Source of the DNA: an uncultured Blautia sp. | Lineage (GTDB): Bacteria; Bacillota; Clostridia; Lachnospirales; Lachnospiraceae | DNA length: 64,000 nt | Direction: 5' to 3' | Assembly: GCA_934373235.1 (NCBI GenBank) | Contig: CAKROW010000001.1 | Span: 86,094-150,093 of the forward strand | Shown here: positions 1-9,335 of the stretch, in pieces | Layout of the letters: each line of letters begins with the position of its first letter | How positions within the stretch are numbered: position 1 is the stretch's first letter | Made by a program: the position numbers and the translations under genes | The notes under the pieces: model-generated | The model's database searches: none | Told to the model about the DNA's origin: nothing | Seen by the model: only the letters and a program-made list of their open reading frames with translations

Positions 1-13
1 TGTCTACACTCAT
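1..13 (-). CDS. possible start of a gene running off the left edge
   Basis: An ATG on the minus strand at 13-11 is preceded by AGGAG five bases upstream, so a further gene may begin here, downstream of accDA. Only four codons are inside the window (Met-Ser-Val-Asp), so nothing can be said about the product. The 144 bases between it and accDA show no clear terminator, which would allow it to be the last gene of the fatty-acid operon. Confidence 0.3.
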
Positions 14-157
14 CCCCACTCCTGTTCTTCCGGAAGACCGTCCCCTGTCTCTGCCTGTCCGGACTCTCTGTTATTGATGTCATGGTATCACAAATATAAA
101 GATTTTTCCACTGTTTTATTCTCTGTGACACAGCCTGTTTTTTATATATACAGCAGA

Positions 158-1858
158 TCACATTTTCCGGAAACGCTCATATCTCTTTTCCAGAAGCTTA
201 TCCGGCTGTACTGTTCTGTACTGTTCCAGAAATTCCAGGATCCCTTTTTCCAGATACTCTGTTACATTGTCCATTTCTTCCCTGCTTACAGGTTCTTCCT
301 CCGGAATTACATGTTCGATCATTCCCATTCTCTGAAGATCAGAAGCTGTAAGCTTCATAACCTCTGCTGCTTCTCTTGCCTTTTTGCTGTCTTTCCACAG
401 GATAGAAGCAAAACCTTCCGGAGAAAGAATGGAATAAACCGAATGTTCCAGCATCCACACCTCATCTGCCACCGCAAAGGCAAGTGCGCCGCCGCTTCCC
501 CCTTCTCCGATCACAATGGAAAGTACAGGAACCTTAAGTCCTGCCAGAGTGTAAAGATTCTGTGCGATGGCTTCTCCCTGTCCCCGTTCCTCTGCCTCAA
601 TGCCGCAGAAAGCTCCCGGGGTGTCCACCAGACAGATCACAGGACGGTGAAATTTTTCTGCCTGCCTCATAAGACGCAGGGATTTCCAGTAACCTTCCGG
701 GGAAACCATCCCGAAATTCCGGGCAATGCTGTCTTTGGTTCCTTCCCCTTTTTCCTGTGCCAGTACTGTAACCGGTTTTCCGTGGAAAAATGCCACTCCA
801 CCAATCACTGCCGGATCATCCCCACAGTAACGGTCCCCGTGAAATTCCATAAAGTCATCAAAAACTGCCTGGATATAATCCTTCGCTGTAGGTCGTGTTT
901 TTGATCTTGCGATCTGCACATGATCCCATGCTGAAAATTCACCGGAAGGCTCAAATTCTTTCCAGACAGATTCTTTTGTGTCATTTTTTTCTGTCTCATT
1001 ACCCTGTTCCGTGCCCTGATGCATACGCAGGATCTCAGAAAGGACCTCCCTCTGATCTTCTCTTTTTATGATCCCGTCCAGGAACCCGTGTTCCAGAAGA
1101 AACTCTGCTCTCTGGAAGCCTTTCGGAAGTTTCTGTCCTATGGTCTGCTCAATAACCCTGGGTCCTGCAAAACCAATAAGCGCCTTTGGCTCTGCCAGGA
1201 TAATATCTCCCAGCATGGCAAAGCTTGCCGTCACACCTCCTGTGGTAGGATCTGTGAGAACAGGTACATAGAGGAGTCCCGCATCACTGTGCTTACGAAG
1301 AGCCATGGTGGTTTTTGCCATCTGCATCAGGGAAACCAGTCCCTCCTGCATCCTGGCACCGCCGGAACAAATGTAGAGGATCACCGGAAGCTTTTCCTCT
1401 GTGGCACGTTCAAAAGCCCGGGCGATCTTTTCTCCCACTGCTTCTCCCATACTGGACATCATAAAACGGCAGTCGCACACACCAAGAACTACACTCATAC
1501 CCTGAATCTTAGCTTTTCCTGTGATAATGGCTTCATCAAGCCCTGTCTTTTCCCGGAGAGTCTGAAGTTTTTCCTCATAGCCTTTATAGTTCAGAGGATT
1601 ATTTTCTTCCATGTGGGCATCCCATTCTTCAAAGCTGTTCCTGTCCGCTACCATTTTGATCCGTTTCAGTGCAGGTACATGAAAATAATTTCCACAGTGG
1701 GGACAGATATAATGATTGTGTTTTACTTCATCTACAAATACTGCTGCCTTACATGCGTTGCATTTTCGCATCAGGCCATCAGGTACTTCCGGTGAAATCT
1801 CTCTCTCCGTCTCCCGGTTATCCAGAATGGTTTTTTTGAACATATGCTTAATTCTCAT
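158..1858 (-). CDS. accDA: acetyl-CoA carboxylase carboxyltransferase, beta and alpha subunits fused
   Basis: Transfers the carboxyl group from carboxybiotin to acetyl-CoA, giving malonyl-CoA for fatty-acid synthesis. The N-terminal half is AccD, with its zinc ribbon visible as Cys33, Cys36, Cys52 and Cys55; the C-terminal half from about residue 305 is AccA. The two subunits, separate genes in most bacteria, form one 566-residue chain joined by a short polar linker around residues 285-305. The start at 1858 has AGGAG nine bases upstream and overlaps the end of accC by 11 bases, which suggests translational coupling. It is the last complete gene of the fab operon. Function is certain from both crotonase-like halves; the fusion is read directly from an uninterrupted frame. 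Confidence 0.96.
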   Translation of the reverse strand: MRIKHMFKKTILDNRETEREISPEVPDGLMRKCNACKAAVFVDEVKHNHYICPHCGNYFHVPALKRIKMVADRNSFEEWDAHMEENNPLNYKGYEEKLQTLREKTGLDEAIITGKAKIQGMSVVLGVCDCRFMMSSMGEAVGEKIARAFERATEEKLPVILYICSGGARMQEGLVSLMQMAKTTMALRKHSDAGLLYVPVLTDPTTGGVTASFAMLGDIILAEPKALIGFAGPRVIEQTIGQKLPKGFQRAEFLLEHGFLDGIIKREDQREVLSEILRMHQGTEQGNETEKNDTKESVWKEFEPSGEFSAWDHVQIARSKTRPTAKDYIQAVFDDFMEFHGDRYCGDDPAVIGGVAFFHGKPVTVLAQEKGEGTKDSIARNFGMVSPEGYWKSLRLMRQAEKFHRPVICLVDTPGAFCGIEAEERGQGEAIAQNLYTLAGLKVPVLSIVIGEGGSGGALAFAVADEVWMLEHSVYSILSPEGFASILWKDSKKAREAAEVMKLTASDLQRMGMIEHVIPEEEPVSREEMDNVTEYLEKGILEFLEQYRTVQPDKLLEKRYERFRKM

Positions 1859-3212
1859 TGATCTTCACTCCTGCAATGGTGTGGCTGCTTAAGAAGCCTG
1901 TATCAAAGTTTCCGGACTGATAGTCCTGATTTTTAAGGATCTCATACTGATAATCAATGTTTGTGTCAATACCGTCAATGATCACCTCGCCCAGTGCACT
2001 CTGCATTTTTGCAATGGCTTCCTCCCGGTTATCTCCGTGGACGATCAGCTTGGCAAGCATGGAATCATAGTAGGGAGGAATCTTGCATCCATTATATACA
2101 CAGGTATCCACACGGATCCCCTGGCCTCCCGGAAAATGTGCACCTCTGATGACTCCGGGAGACGGACGGAAATTCTTTTTCGGATTCTCCGCGTTGATCC
2201 TGCATTCAATGGCATGTCCCATAATATGGACATCATCCTGTTTAATGGACAATGGATACCCGGAAGCTATTTTGATCTGTTCTTTTACAAGATCGATCCC
2301 TGTAACCCACTCTGTTACCGGATGCTCTACCTGAATCCTGGTATTCATCTCCATAAACCAGAATTTCCCGTCCGGCTCAAGGAGGAATTCAATAGTCCCT
2401 GCATTTACATATCCCGCTGCTTTTGCCGCAGTTACTGCGGCTTTTCCCATTTTTTCCCGAAGCTCTGGGGATACTGCCGCACTTGGAGATTCCTCGATCA
2501 TCTTCTGATGATTTCTCTGAATGGAACAGTCACGCTCACCAAGATGAATCACATTTCCCTGGCTGTCTGCAAGGATCTGGAACTCAATATGTCTGGGATT
2601 TACCACAAAATGTTCTATATACATGGTTCCGTCCCCGAATGCGATCTCAGATTCTTTTCTTGCTGTGGCGTAGGCTTCCGGAAATTCCTCCGGCGTATTT
2701 GCCACACGCATACCTTTTCCGCCACCTCCAAGTGCAGCCTTGATGATCACCGGATAACCGATCTTTTCTGCTTCCTTAAGTCCGCTTTCAATGTCATCCA
2801 CAGAACCTTCGCTTCCGGGAACTACGGGAACTCCTGCATCGATCATGGTTTTCCTTGCGATCTGCTTGTTACCAAGCATACGGATCACCTTTGAGGGCGG
2901 TCCCACAAATGTGATCCCGCATTTTTCACATAACTGTGCAAACCTTGCATTCTCTGAAAGAAATCCAAATCCCGGATGAATGGCATCTGCCCCGGAGACC
3001 AGCGTTGCACTGATGATCTGTTCCATATTCAGATAACTCTGTGCAGAAGGCCCCGGCCCGATACAGATAGCCTCGTCTGCAAGCTGGGTGTGGAGACTTT
3101 CCTCATCTGCCTCAGAATAAACAGCCACAGTGGCAATTCCCATTTCCCTGCATGCGCGGATGATCCGCACTGCGATCTCGCCTCTGTTGGCGATCAGTAA
3201 CTTTCCAATCAT
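1848..3212 (-). CDS. accC: biotin carboxylase subunit of acetyl-CoA carboxylase
   Basis: ATP-grasp enzyme that carboxylates the biotin on AccB using bicarbonate and ATP. The 454-residue length is normal. The N-terminal segment IANRGEIAVRI, the glycine-rich ATP loop GGGGKGMRV and the segment EMNTRIQVEHPVTE are family hallmarks. AAGGTG lies just upstream of the ATG. It sits between fabZ and accDA and overlaps accDA by 11 bases. No unusual residues were seen. Confidence 0.97.
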   Translation of the reverse strand: MIGKLLIANRGEIAVRIIRACREMGIATVAVYSEADEESLHTQLADEAICIGPGPSAQSYLNMEQIISATLVSGADAIHPGFGFLSENARFAQLCEKCGITFVGPPSKVIRMLGNKQIARKTMIDAGVPVVPGSEGSVDDIESGLKEAEKIGYPVIIKAALGGGGKGMRVANTPEEFPEAYATARKESEIAFGDGTMYIEHFVVNPRHIEFQILADSQGNVIHLGERDCSIQRNHQKMIEESPSAAVSPELREKMGKAAVTAAKAAGYVNAGTIEFLLEPDGKFWFMEMNTRIQVEHPVTEWVTGIDLVKEQIKIASGYPLSIKQDDVHIMGHAIECRINAENPKKNFRPSPGVIRGAHFPGGQGIRVDTCVYNGCKIPPYYDSMLAKLIVHGDNREEAIAKMQSALGEVIIDGIDTNIDYQYEILKNQDYQSGNFDTGFLSSHTIAGVKINEN

Positions 3213-3221
3213 ATAATCACC

Positions 3222-3650
3222 TTACCCGATCATAAATGTAAGCTCAGCCTCTACCGCAACTTCTCCATCAACAGATGCAACTGCGGAACCGATACCTACA
3301 GGCCCTTTTCTGCGGATGATCTTTGTCTCAAGACGCAGCTTATCTCCCGGAACTACCTTTCTGCGGAATTTACATTTGTTGATACCGCCAAAATATGCGG
3401 TTTTTCCCTTCATCTCATCCAGGGAAAGGATGGCTACTGCCCCCACCTGTGCCAGCGCTTCTACCATAAGCACACCTGGCATTACCGGTTCCTCCGGAAA
3501 ATGTCCTCTGAAAAAGTCCTCGCGGAATGTAACACATTTGTATCCTGCGGCAAATTCTCCCGGTTCATAATCTTCAATATAATCCACAAGCAGAAAAGGG
3601 TGTCTGTGTGGGATGATCTCCTCAATCTGTTTTACATCAAGATGTTTCAT
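3222..3650 (-). CDS. fabZ: 3-hydroxyacyl-ACP dehydratase FabZ
   Basis: Dehydrates 3-hydroxyacyl-ACP to trans-2-enoyl-ACP in each elongation round. The hot-dog-fold catalytic stretch is present as GHFPEEPVMPGVLMVEA, with the catalytic His and the downstream Glu. Length is 142 residues, typical. It lies nine bases upstream of accC and 18 bases downstream of accB, within the same operon. No FabA or FabN isomerase is seen in the window, so the route to unsaturated fatty acids is not explained by this operon. Confidence 0.96.
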   Translation of the reverse strand: MKHLDVKQIEEIIPHRHPFLLVDYIEDYEPGEFAAGYKCVTFREDFFRGHFPEEPVMPGVLMVEALAQVGAVAILSLDEMKGKTAYFGGINKCKFRRKVVPGDKLRLETKIIRRKGPVGIGSAVASVDGEVAVEAELTFMIG

Positions 3651-3668
3651 TTTTTATACCTGTCCTTT

Positions 3669-4238
3669 TTATCTGATTCTGAAAAGTTTCTGGCCATACT
3701 CTACAGGCTGGCCGTTCTCCACACAGATCTCCACGATCTCACCGTCGAAATCGCTTTCGATTTCATTCATAAGCTTCATGGCTTCCACGATTGCAAGAAC
3801 CTGTCCTTTTTTTACCTTGTCACCAACCTGTACATAGGGAGGAAGATCCTGGGACGGAGCTGCATAAAAAGTTCCCACCAGAGGGGAAGTTACCACATTG
3901 CCCTCCTGAGACTCTGATGTAGCTGCAGATGCTTCCTGTGTTTCTGATGTTTCATCGGAGGCTGACCGCTCCGGCACAGCTTCTGATGCAGTGTCTGTCA
4001 CTGAAACTGCCGGAGATGCCGGTATCTGTACCGGTGCTGCCTGGATCATCTTGCGGAATTTTCCACCTGATATCATCTGTCCGGAAACATTATCCACAGT
4101 TTCCAGACCTACGGTCTGGATAACCTGCGGTTTTCCATGTTCCATGCTTAAGGTAAGATCTGCTGTCTCATATGTAAATGCTGTCAGTTCAGATGCTGAT
4201 ACATGGTCGATCAGCTCAAGGATCTGCTTAAATTCCAT
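3669..4238 (-). CDS. accB: biotin carboxyl carrier protein of acetyl-CoA carboxylase
   Basis: Carries the biotin that shuttles CO2 between AccC and the transferase. The C-terminal biotinyl domain has the EAMKL motif with the modified Lys at residue 155. A central linker at about residues 75-115 is rich in Ala, Ser, Thr and Glu, the usual flexible hinge. The ATG has GGAGGA just upstream, and the stop of fabF lies only two bases away, so fabF and accB are probably translationally coupled. Confidence 0.96.
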   Translation of the reverse strand: MEFKQILELIDHVSASELTAFTYETADLTLSMEHGKPQVIQTVGLETVDNVSGQMISGGKFRKMIQAAPVQIPASPAVSVTDTASEAVPERSASDETSETQEASAATSESQEGNVVTSPLVGTFYAAPSQDLPPYVQVGDKVKKGQVLAIVEAMKLMNEIESDFDGEIVEICVENGQPVEYGQKLFRIR

Positions 4239-4240
4239 TT

Positions 4241-5482
4241 TCAGTCCTCCTCATACTTTTTCACAAGTAATGTTCCGTTATGTCCGCCAAATCCCAGGGA
4301 ATTGCTCATTGCGTAGCGTACCTCCTGGTGTGCGGGAGCACCGATCATATAATTGAGATCCAGCTCTTCCTCTGTCTCCCTGGTTCCCATTGTCTGATGG
4401 ATGAAGCCGTCCAGAATGGATTTTACACATACGATGAACTCAACTGCTCCGGCTGCTCCAAGAAGATGTCCTACCATGGATTTTGTGGAATTGATCTTCA
4501 CATCTTTTGCTGCTTCCCCGAAAGCAAGCTTGATCGCTCTTGTCTCAAAAAGGTCATTATGGTGGGTTCCGGTTCCATGTGCATTGATGTAATCCACATC
4601 TGATGGCTGTACCCCGGCCTCTTTCATGGCATTTTCCATGGCACGGGCAGCACCGCTTCCGTCCTCTGCCGGAGATGTGATATGGAAAGCATCTGCTGTT
4701 GCGCCATATCCCACTACTTCTGCCAGGATGGTGGCATTTCTCTTTCTGGCATGTTCAAGCTCTTCAAGTACCACCACGCCTGCACCCTCGCCCATAACAA
4801 AACCGCCTCTGTCCTTATCAAAAGGAATAGATGCACGGAAAGGATCCTCACTGGTGCTAAGTGCTGTAAGGCTTGAAAATCCTGCTATACCGATAGGGCA
4901 CACTGCTCCCTCTGTACCACCTGCCAGCATCACATCTGCGTCTCCATACTGGATGGCACGAAAAGCATCTCCGATACAGTGGGTTCCGGTTGCACAAGCT
5001 GTCACCACATTGGTACATTTTCCTTTTGCACCTACAGCGATGGATACATTTCCGGCTGCCATATTTGTGATCATCTTCGGCACAAGAAGAGGGTCTACCC
5101 TGGACGGTCCTTTTTCCACAAGCTTCTTCTCATTCAGCTCTGTTGCCTGAAGGCTTCCCACTCCTGAACCGATGATAACGCCTACGTTATAGGGATCTTC
5201 CTCCTCCATTTTCAGGCCTGCATTTTCTACAGCCTCAAGCGCCGCCACCACAGCATACTGGGAAAAAAGCTCCATTCTTCTGGCTGTTCTCGGATCCATC
5301 CGGTCCTTTGCCACAAAGTCTTTCACCTCACCTGCCAGCGTTGCCTTGTATCCTGTTGTATCAAAACGGGTAATGGGAGCAATTCCCACTTTTCCCTCTT
5401 TAATTCCGTTCCAGAAGTTCTCCACATCGTTTCCGATGGGTGTTACCGCACCAAGTCCTGTTACTACAACTCGTCTTTTCAT
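4241..5482 (-). CDS. fabF: 3-oxoacyl-ACP synthase II (elongating condensing enzyme)
   Basis: Condenses malonyl-ACP with a growing acyl chain. The Cys-His-His triad is visible: Cys in TACATGTHCIGDA, one His in HGTGTHHND and one in KSMVGHLLGAAG. Length is 413 residues, as expected. AGGAGG precedes the ATG. It stands between fabG and accB in the operon. Confidence 0.97.
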   Translation of the reverse strand: MKRRVVVTGLGAVTPIGNDVENFWNGIKEGKVGIAPITRFDTTGYKATLAGEVKDFVAKDRMDPRTARRMELFSQYAVVAALEAVENAGLKMEEEDPYNVGVIIGSGVGSLQATELNEKKLVEKGPSRVDPLLVPKMITNMAAGNVSIAVGAKGKCTNVVTACATGTHCIGDAFRAIQYGDADVMLAGGTEGAVCPIGIAGFSSLTALSTSEDPFRASIPFDKDRGGFVMGEGAGVVVLEELEHARKRNATILAEVVGYGATADAFHITSPAEDGSGAARAMENAMKEAGVQPSDVDYINAHGTGTHHNDLFETRAIKLAFGEAAKDVKINSTKSMVGHLLGAAGAVEFIVCVKSILDGFIHQTMGTRETEEELDLNYMIGAPAHQEVRYAMSNSLGFGGHNGTLLVKKYEED

Positions 5483-5491
5483 ATGATCCTC

Positions 5492-6232
5492 CTAAACTGC
5501 CATTCCACCGTCTACGCTCAGTACCTGTCCTGTGATATACCGTGCATCATCAGATGCCAGAAAGGCGATTGCTTTTGCCACATCCTGCGGTTCCCCGAAT
5601 GTACCCATCGGGATGGATGCCACGATATTTTCTTTTACCTTGTCCGAAAGTACATCTGTCATATCTGTTCTGATGAATCCCGGAGCAACAGCATTGACTG
5701 TGATGCCTCTGGATGCCAGTTCCTTTGCCGCAGATTTTGTCAGTCCGATGATTCCTGCCTTGGATGCAGCATAGTTTGCCTGTCCTGCATTTCCTCTCAG
5801 TCCCACTACAGATGCAAGGCTGATGATCCGGCCGCTTCTCTGTCTCAGCATGGTTCTTGACACATGACGGATACAGTTGAAAGCGCCTTTAAGATTCACA
5901 TCAATAACCCTGGAAAAATCCTCCTCGCTCATCTTCATGAGAAGTCCGTCCTTTGTGACCCCCGCATTGTTGACCAGAATATCCACACGCCCGTATTTCT
6001 CTGTAACTGCCTTGAAAAACTCCTCGCAGGCTTTGAAATCTGCCACATTGCACTGCATCACATCTGCCTGTCCGCCTGCTGCTTCGATCTCTTTTTTCAC
6101 TTCCATGGCTTTTTCTTCTGAGCCGTTATAATTGATGATTACCAGGCTTCCTGCCTTGGCAAGCTCCAGGGCAACAGCTTTTCCGATTCCACGGGAACCG
6201 CCTGTTACAACTGCGATCTTTTTATCTGACAT
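5492..6232 (-). CDS. fabG: 3-oxoacyl-ACP reductase FabG
   Basis: NADPH-dependent reduction of 3-oxoacyl-ACP. It is a short-chain dehydrogenase with the GGSRGIGKA cofactor loop, NNAG, and the YAASKAG catalytic Tyr/Lys. The frame is open further upstream to a TTG at 6256, but the ATG at 6232 has GAAAGGA at the right distance and gives 246 residues, the family's usual length, so that start is chosen. It lies 9 bases before fabF. Confidence 0.95.
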   Translation of the reverse strand: MSDKKIAVVTGGSRGIGKAVALELAKAGSLVIINYNGSEEKAMEVKKEIEAAGGQADVMQCNVADFKACEEFFKAVTEKYGRVDILVNNAGVTKDGLLMKMSEEDFSRVIDVNLKGAFNCIRHVSRTMLRQRSGRIISLASVVGLRGNAGQANYAASKAGIIGLTKSAAKELASRGITVNAVAPGFIRTDMTDVLSDKVKENIVASIPMGTFGEPQDVAKAIAFLASDDARYITGQVLSVDGGMAV

Positions 6233-6262
6233 ATCCGATTCCTTTCTTATCTCCAAAAAAAT

Positions 6263-7186
6263 TCACTTGGACAACTCCCCACATACTTTTTCCGCATCCT
6301 CAACTGTCTGGATGTTATATACATTTACATTTCTGTTTATCTTTCTCATAAATCCCGCAAGTGTTCTTCCAGGTCCGATCTCCACAAAAGTATCCACGCC
6401 GCTGTCGATCATTTTTTCCACGCTCTGCTGCCAGCGCACGGAAGATGAGATCTGTTTCTCAAGAAGTTCCTTTGTCTTTGAACAATCTTCCACATACTCT
6501 GCTGTTACATTTGTTACATAAGGGATCTTAAGCTCATGGAGTGTTACTTTTTCCAGAACTTTTCCAAGTTCTTTTCCGGCTTCGTCAAGCATTGCAGAAT
6601 GAAACGGCCCGCTGACATTTAAAGGAAGCACTCTTCTTGCCCCTGTCTCTTTCAGCTTTTCCGAAGCTTCTATCACTGCCTCTTTAAGTCCGGTGATCAC
6701 GATCTGTCCCGGACAGTTATAGTTGGCAATGCTCACATCCTCAATGTCACTGATGGCCTCCTCGATCTTTTCCGTGTCCAGTCCAAGAACTGCTGCCATG
6801 CTTCCCTTTCCTGCAGGTACGGCCTGTTCCATAAGGATTCCTCTTTTTCGCACGGTTGTCACTGCATCCTTAAGCTCCATGCCTCCTGCTGCCTCAATGG
6901 CACAATACTCTCCAAGGCTTAAGCCTGCTGTCACATCCGGGTGAAGCCCCAGCTCCTCCACCACCTTTTCCATTGCAAGACAGGTTGTGACAAGTGCTGC
7001 CTGTGTGTATTCCGTCAGGTCAAGCCTGTCATTTTTTTCAAAACACAGTTCTCTCATATCCAGGTCAAGCCACTGACTGGCAAAATCAAAAACTTCTTTT
7101 GCAGTATTATATTTTTCATAAAAATCTTTTCCCATTCCGGCACTCTGTGCGCCCTGTCCGGGAAAGATAAATGCGATTTTTCCCAT
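6263..7186 (-). CDS. fabD: malonyl-CoA:ACP transacylase
   Basis: Loads malonate onto acyl carrier protein. The nucleophile elbow GLSLGEY with the active Ser, the N-terminal FPGQGAQ oxyanion segment and the catalytic His in GPFHSAML are present. An in-frame ATG at 7204 lacks a ribosome site, while the ATG at 7186 is preceded by AGAGGAAG, so the shorter 307-residue form is preferred. Its substrate protein, ACP, is not encoded in this operon. Confidence 0.95.
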   Translation of the reverse strand: MGKIAFIFPGQGAQSAGMGKDFYEKYNTAKEVFDFASQWLDLDMRELCFEKNDRLDLTEYTQAALVTTCLAMEKVVEELGLHPDVTAGLSLGEYCAIEAAGGMELKDAVTTVRKRGILMEQAVPAGKGSMAAVLGLDTEKIEEAISDIEDVSIANYNCPGQIVITGLKEAVIEASEKLKETGARRVLPLNVSGPFHSAMLDEAGKELGKVLEKVTLHELKIPYVTNVTAEYVEDCSKTKELLEKQISSSVRWQQSVEKMIDSGVDTFVEIGPGRTLAGFMRKINRNVNVYNIQTVEDAEKVCGELSK

Positions 7187-7210
7187 TTGATCTTCCTCTT
7201 TCATTCTGTT

Positions 7211-8152
7211 TTACTGAATAAATGCAAGGTTTCTGCGGATAGCCTCTTCAGTCTCACTGATCAGTCTTTCCATCAGCTCTTTGCAGGTGGGAACATCTTT
7301 TACCATTCCTGCGATCTGTCCGGACATTACGCTTCCGGTTTTCACATCACCTTCCACAACTGCCTTTCTCAATCCTCCCAGGGTCAGTCCCTCAAGCTCC
7401 TCAAAGCCTGCTCCTGCCGCTTCTTTTTCCAGGTATTCTTTTGTCATCTGGTTTCTCAGGGCACGTACCGGATGTCCGGTAGTACGGCCTGTTACTCTTG
7501 TATCAATATCCTTTGCTTTTATAACGGTCTGTTTGTAATTGTCATGAACATTACATTCCACAGTTGCCACAAAACGGGTTCCCATCTGCACAGCCTGTGC
7601 TCCAAGCATAAAAGCTGCCGCGATTCCGCGTCCGTCTCCGATACCGCCTGCCGCGATCACCGGGATCTGTACTGCATCCACTACCTGCGGGACCAGCGCC
7701 ATGGTAGTTGTCTCTCCGATATGACCTCCGGATTCGGTTCCCTCTGCCACAACAGCATCTGCGCCGCAGCGCTCCATTCTTCTTGCAAGTGCAACAGAAG
7801 CTACTACAGGGATTACCTTCACCCCGGCTTCCTTCCACTCTTTCATATATTTCTCAGGACTTCCGGCACCTGTTGTCACAACCTTGATGCCTTCCTCCAC
7901 AACGATCTTTGCCACCTCATCTGCATTTGGGCTCATAAGCATGATGTTTACGCCAAAGGGTTTGTCTGTCAGTTTCTTTGCCTTACGGATCTCATCTCTC
8001 ACCCACTCGGCCGGTGCGTTGGCTGCTGCGATCAGGCCAAGTCCTCCTGCCTCTGAAACAGCCGCTGCAATGTGATGATCTGCCACCCATGCCATACCAC
8101 CCTGGATCACCGGGTATTCAATGCCAAGTAACTCTGTAACTCTTGTTTTCAT
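7211..8152 (-). CDS. fabK: enoyl-ACP reductase II (FMN-dependent FabK)
   Basis: Last reductive step of fatty-acid elongation; FabK uses FMN and NAD(P)H and replaces FabI in many Firmicutes. The protein has 313 residues, starts with the IEYPVIQGGMAWV segment typical of the 2-nitropropane-dioxygenase-like TIM barrel, and has the conserved AAGGIGDGRG phosphate-binding loop. GGAGG precedes the ATG. It lies between fabH and fabD. Enzymes of this class are generally insensitive to triclosan, which targets FabI. Confidence 0.94.
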   Translation of the reverse strand: MKTRVTELLGIEYPVIQGGMAWVADHHIAAAVSEAGGLGLIAAANAPAEWVRDEIRKAKKLTDKPFGVNIMLMSPNADEVAKIVVEEGIKVVTTGAGSPEKYMKEWKEAGVKVIPVVASVALARRMERCGADAVVAEGTESGGHIGETTTMALVPQVVDAVQIPVIAAGGIGDGRGIAAAFMLGAQAVQMGTRFVATVECNVHDNYKQTVIKAKDIDTRVTGRTTGHPVRALRNQMTKEYLEKEAAGAGFEELEGLTLGGLRKAVVEGDVKTGSVMSGQIAGMVKDVPTCKELMERLISETEEAIRRNLAFIQ

Positions 8153-8176
8153 ATCTCTATTACCTCCGGAAAATAT

Positions 8177-9142
8177 TCAGTATTCTATAAGACTGGCTCC
8201 ATAAGTCAGCCCGCCGCCAAATCCTGCAAGCACAAGCCTGTCACCACGTTTCAGTTCCCCTTTTCTCTTTATCTCGTCAAGGAGGATCAGAAGGCTTGCA
8301 GATGAGGTGTTTCCATATCTGTCCATGTTCATGGGAAATTTATTTATTTCATCACCAATACGTCTGGCTGCAGAACGGATGATCCGCTCATTTGCCTGAT
8401 GGAGAAGATAATACCTGATTTCCTCACAGGCTACCTTTTCCCTGGAAAGAAGCTCCTTCACTGCCTCCGGTACTCTGGATACCGCAAAGGTAAAAACTTC
8501 TTTACCATTCATTCTGATATAGGTTTCTGACGCTTTGGGATCATTCTCATACCGGATCTGGTTTCTGCTGGTAAGTGTCAGCGCACTGCCCTTTTTTCCA
8601 ATGGAATGAGTCACCTGTGCGTATCTCCCGTTCTCTTCTGCTTTCAGCACCACTGCACCTGCTCCGTCCCCAAAAAGGATACAGGTAGTACGGTCTGTCC
8701 AGTCCGTTAAACCGGATAGTTTCTCTGCTCCGATCACAAGAGCTGTTCTGTAAATTCCCTGAGCCAGGTAAGCCTGGGCTGTATTTAATGCCAGCAGGGA
8801 TCCTGTACAGGCTCCGTTGAGATCAAAACAGGTTGCATTGACTGCCCCGGTGATTTCCTGAACCTTACATGCCACGCAGGGCATGATATCTGAAGGGGAA
8901 ATGGTTGCCACAATAATAAGGTCTATCTCCTCAGCGCTTATCCCGGCGTCTTCTATGGCCCGCCCTGCTGCCTCTGCTGCCATCATCACGGTATCTTCAT
9001 TGTCTCCTGCAATGTGCCTCTGTGCCACACCGGTCCTCTCCCGTATCCACTCATCACTGGTATCCACCATCTGTGCAAGATGATCATTATCCCACACCTC
9101 CGGGGGAGCCCAGGAACCTGTTCCATATATTCTGCCTGTCAT
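8177..9142 (-). CDS. fabH: 3-oxoacyl-ACP synthase III (initiating condensing enzyme)
   Basis: Starts fatty-acid synthesis by condensing an acyl-CoA with malonyl-ACP. The triad is seen as Cys in NGACTGS, His in LLHQANERI and Asn in YGNTSSAS. The ATG at 9154 has no ribosome site; the ATG at 9142 follows GGAG by about six bases and yields 321 residues, so it is preferred. First gene of the operon. In many Firmicutes acpP follows fabH, but here only 24 bases separate fabH from fabK, so acpP must be elsewhere. Confidence 0.94.
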   Translation of the reverse strand: MTGRIYGTGSWAPPEVWDNDHLAQMVDTSDEWIRERTGVAQRHIAGDNEDTVMMAAEAAGRAIEDAGISAEEIDLIIVATISPSDIMPCVACKVQEITGAVNATCFDLNGACTGSLLALNTAQAYLAQGIYRTALVIGAEKLSGLTDWTDRTTCILFGDGAGAVVLKAEENGRYAQVTHSIGKKGSALTLTSRNQIRYENDPKASETYIRMNGKEVFTFAVSRVPEAVKELLSREKVACEEIRYYLLHQANERIIRSAARRIGDEINKFPMNMDRYGNTSSASLLILLDEIKRKGELKRGDRLVLAGFGGGLTYGASLIEY

Positions 9143-9208
9143 ATTTTTCTCCATAATACTTTGTCACACGGATGTGATCTGTTAACCTGTTAGTTTTTAC
9201 TTTAAAAT

Positions 9209-9225
9209 ATTTTGATTATCAAATT
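9209..9225. promoter_or_regulatory. FabT-type operator of the fatty-acid operon
   Basis: The 17-bp near-palindrome ATTTTGATTATCAAATT fits the published FabT consensus ANTTTGATTATCAAATT of streptococci and enterococci at every defined position. It overlaps the -10 box and probable start of the fab promoter, where a bound MarR-family repressor would block transcription. No FabT gene is in the window. Confidence 0.85.
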
Positions 9226-9250
9226 ATATCATTATAAAAGCATTTGTCAA
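9223..9250 (-). promoter_or_regulatory. promoter of the fab operon
   Basis: On the minus strand a perfect TTGACA (9250-9245) is separated by 16 bases from a perfect TATAAT (9228-9223), which also carries the TG extension. This is a very strong sigma-A promoter, consistent with tight control by the overlapping FabT-like site. Confidence 0.88.
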
Positions 9251-9335
9251 GATTTAATTTAACGAATTTGTAACATAATCGTGGTAAGCTATCAGAGACA
9301 AAAAGTCTGAAAACATAGAAAGTGAGTGAACTTCA

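Noticed and set aside
2037..2894. Long open frame on the plus strand opposite accC
   Set aside because: It lies wholly antisense to a confident gene, has no ribosome site and its Cys/His/Phe-rich composition is that of a shadow frame.
6941..8056. 371-codon open frame on the plus strand opposite fabD and fabK
   Set aside because: Antisense to two certain genes, with unnatural Cys, His and Ser content; a by-product of codon bias on the other strand.
9155..9335. FapR operator for the fab operon
   Set aside because: The FapR palindrome with TTAGTACCT is not present, while the FabT consensus matches at every defined position.
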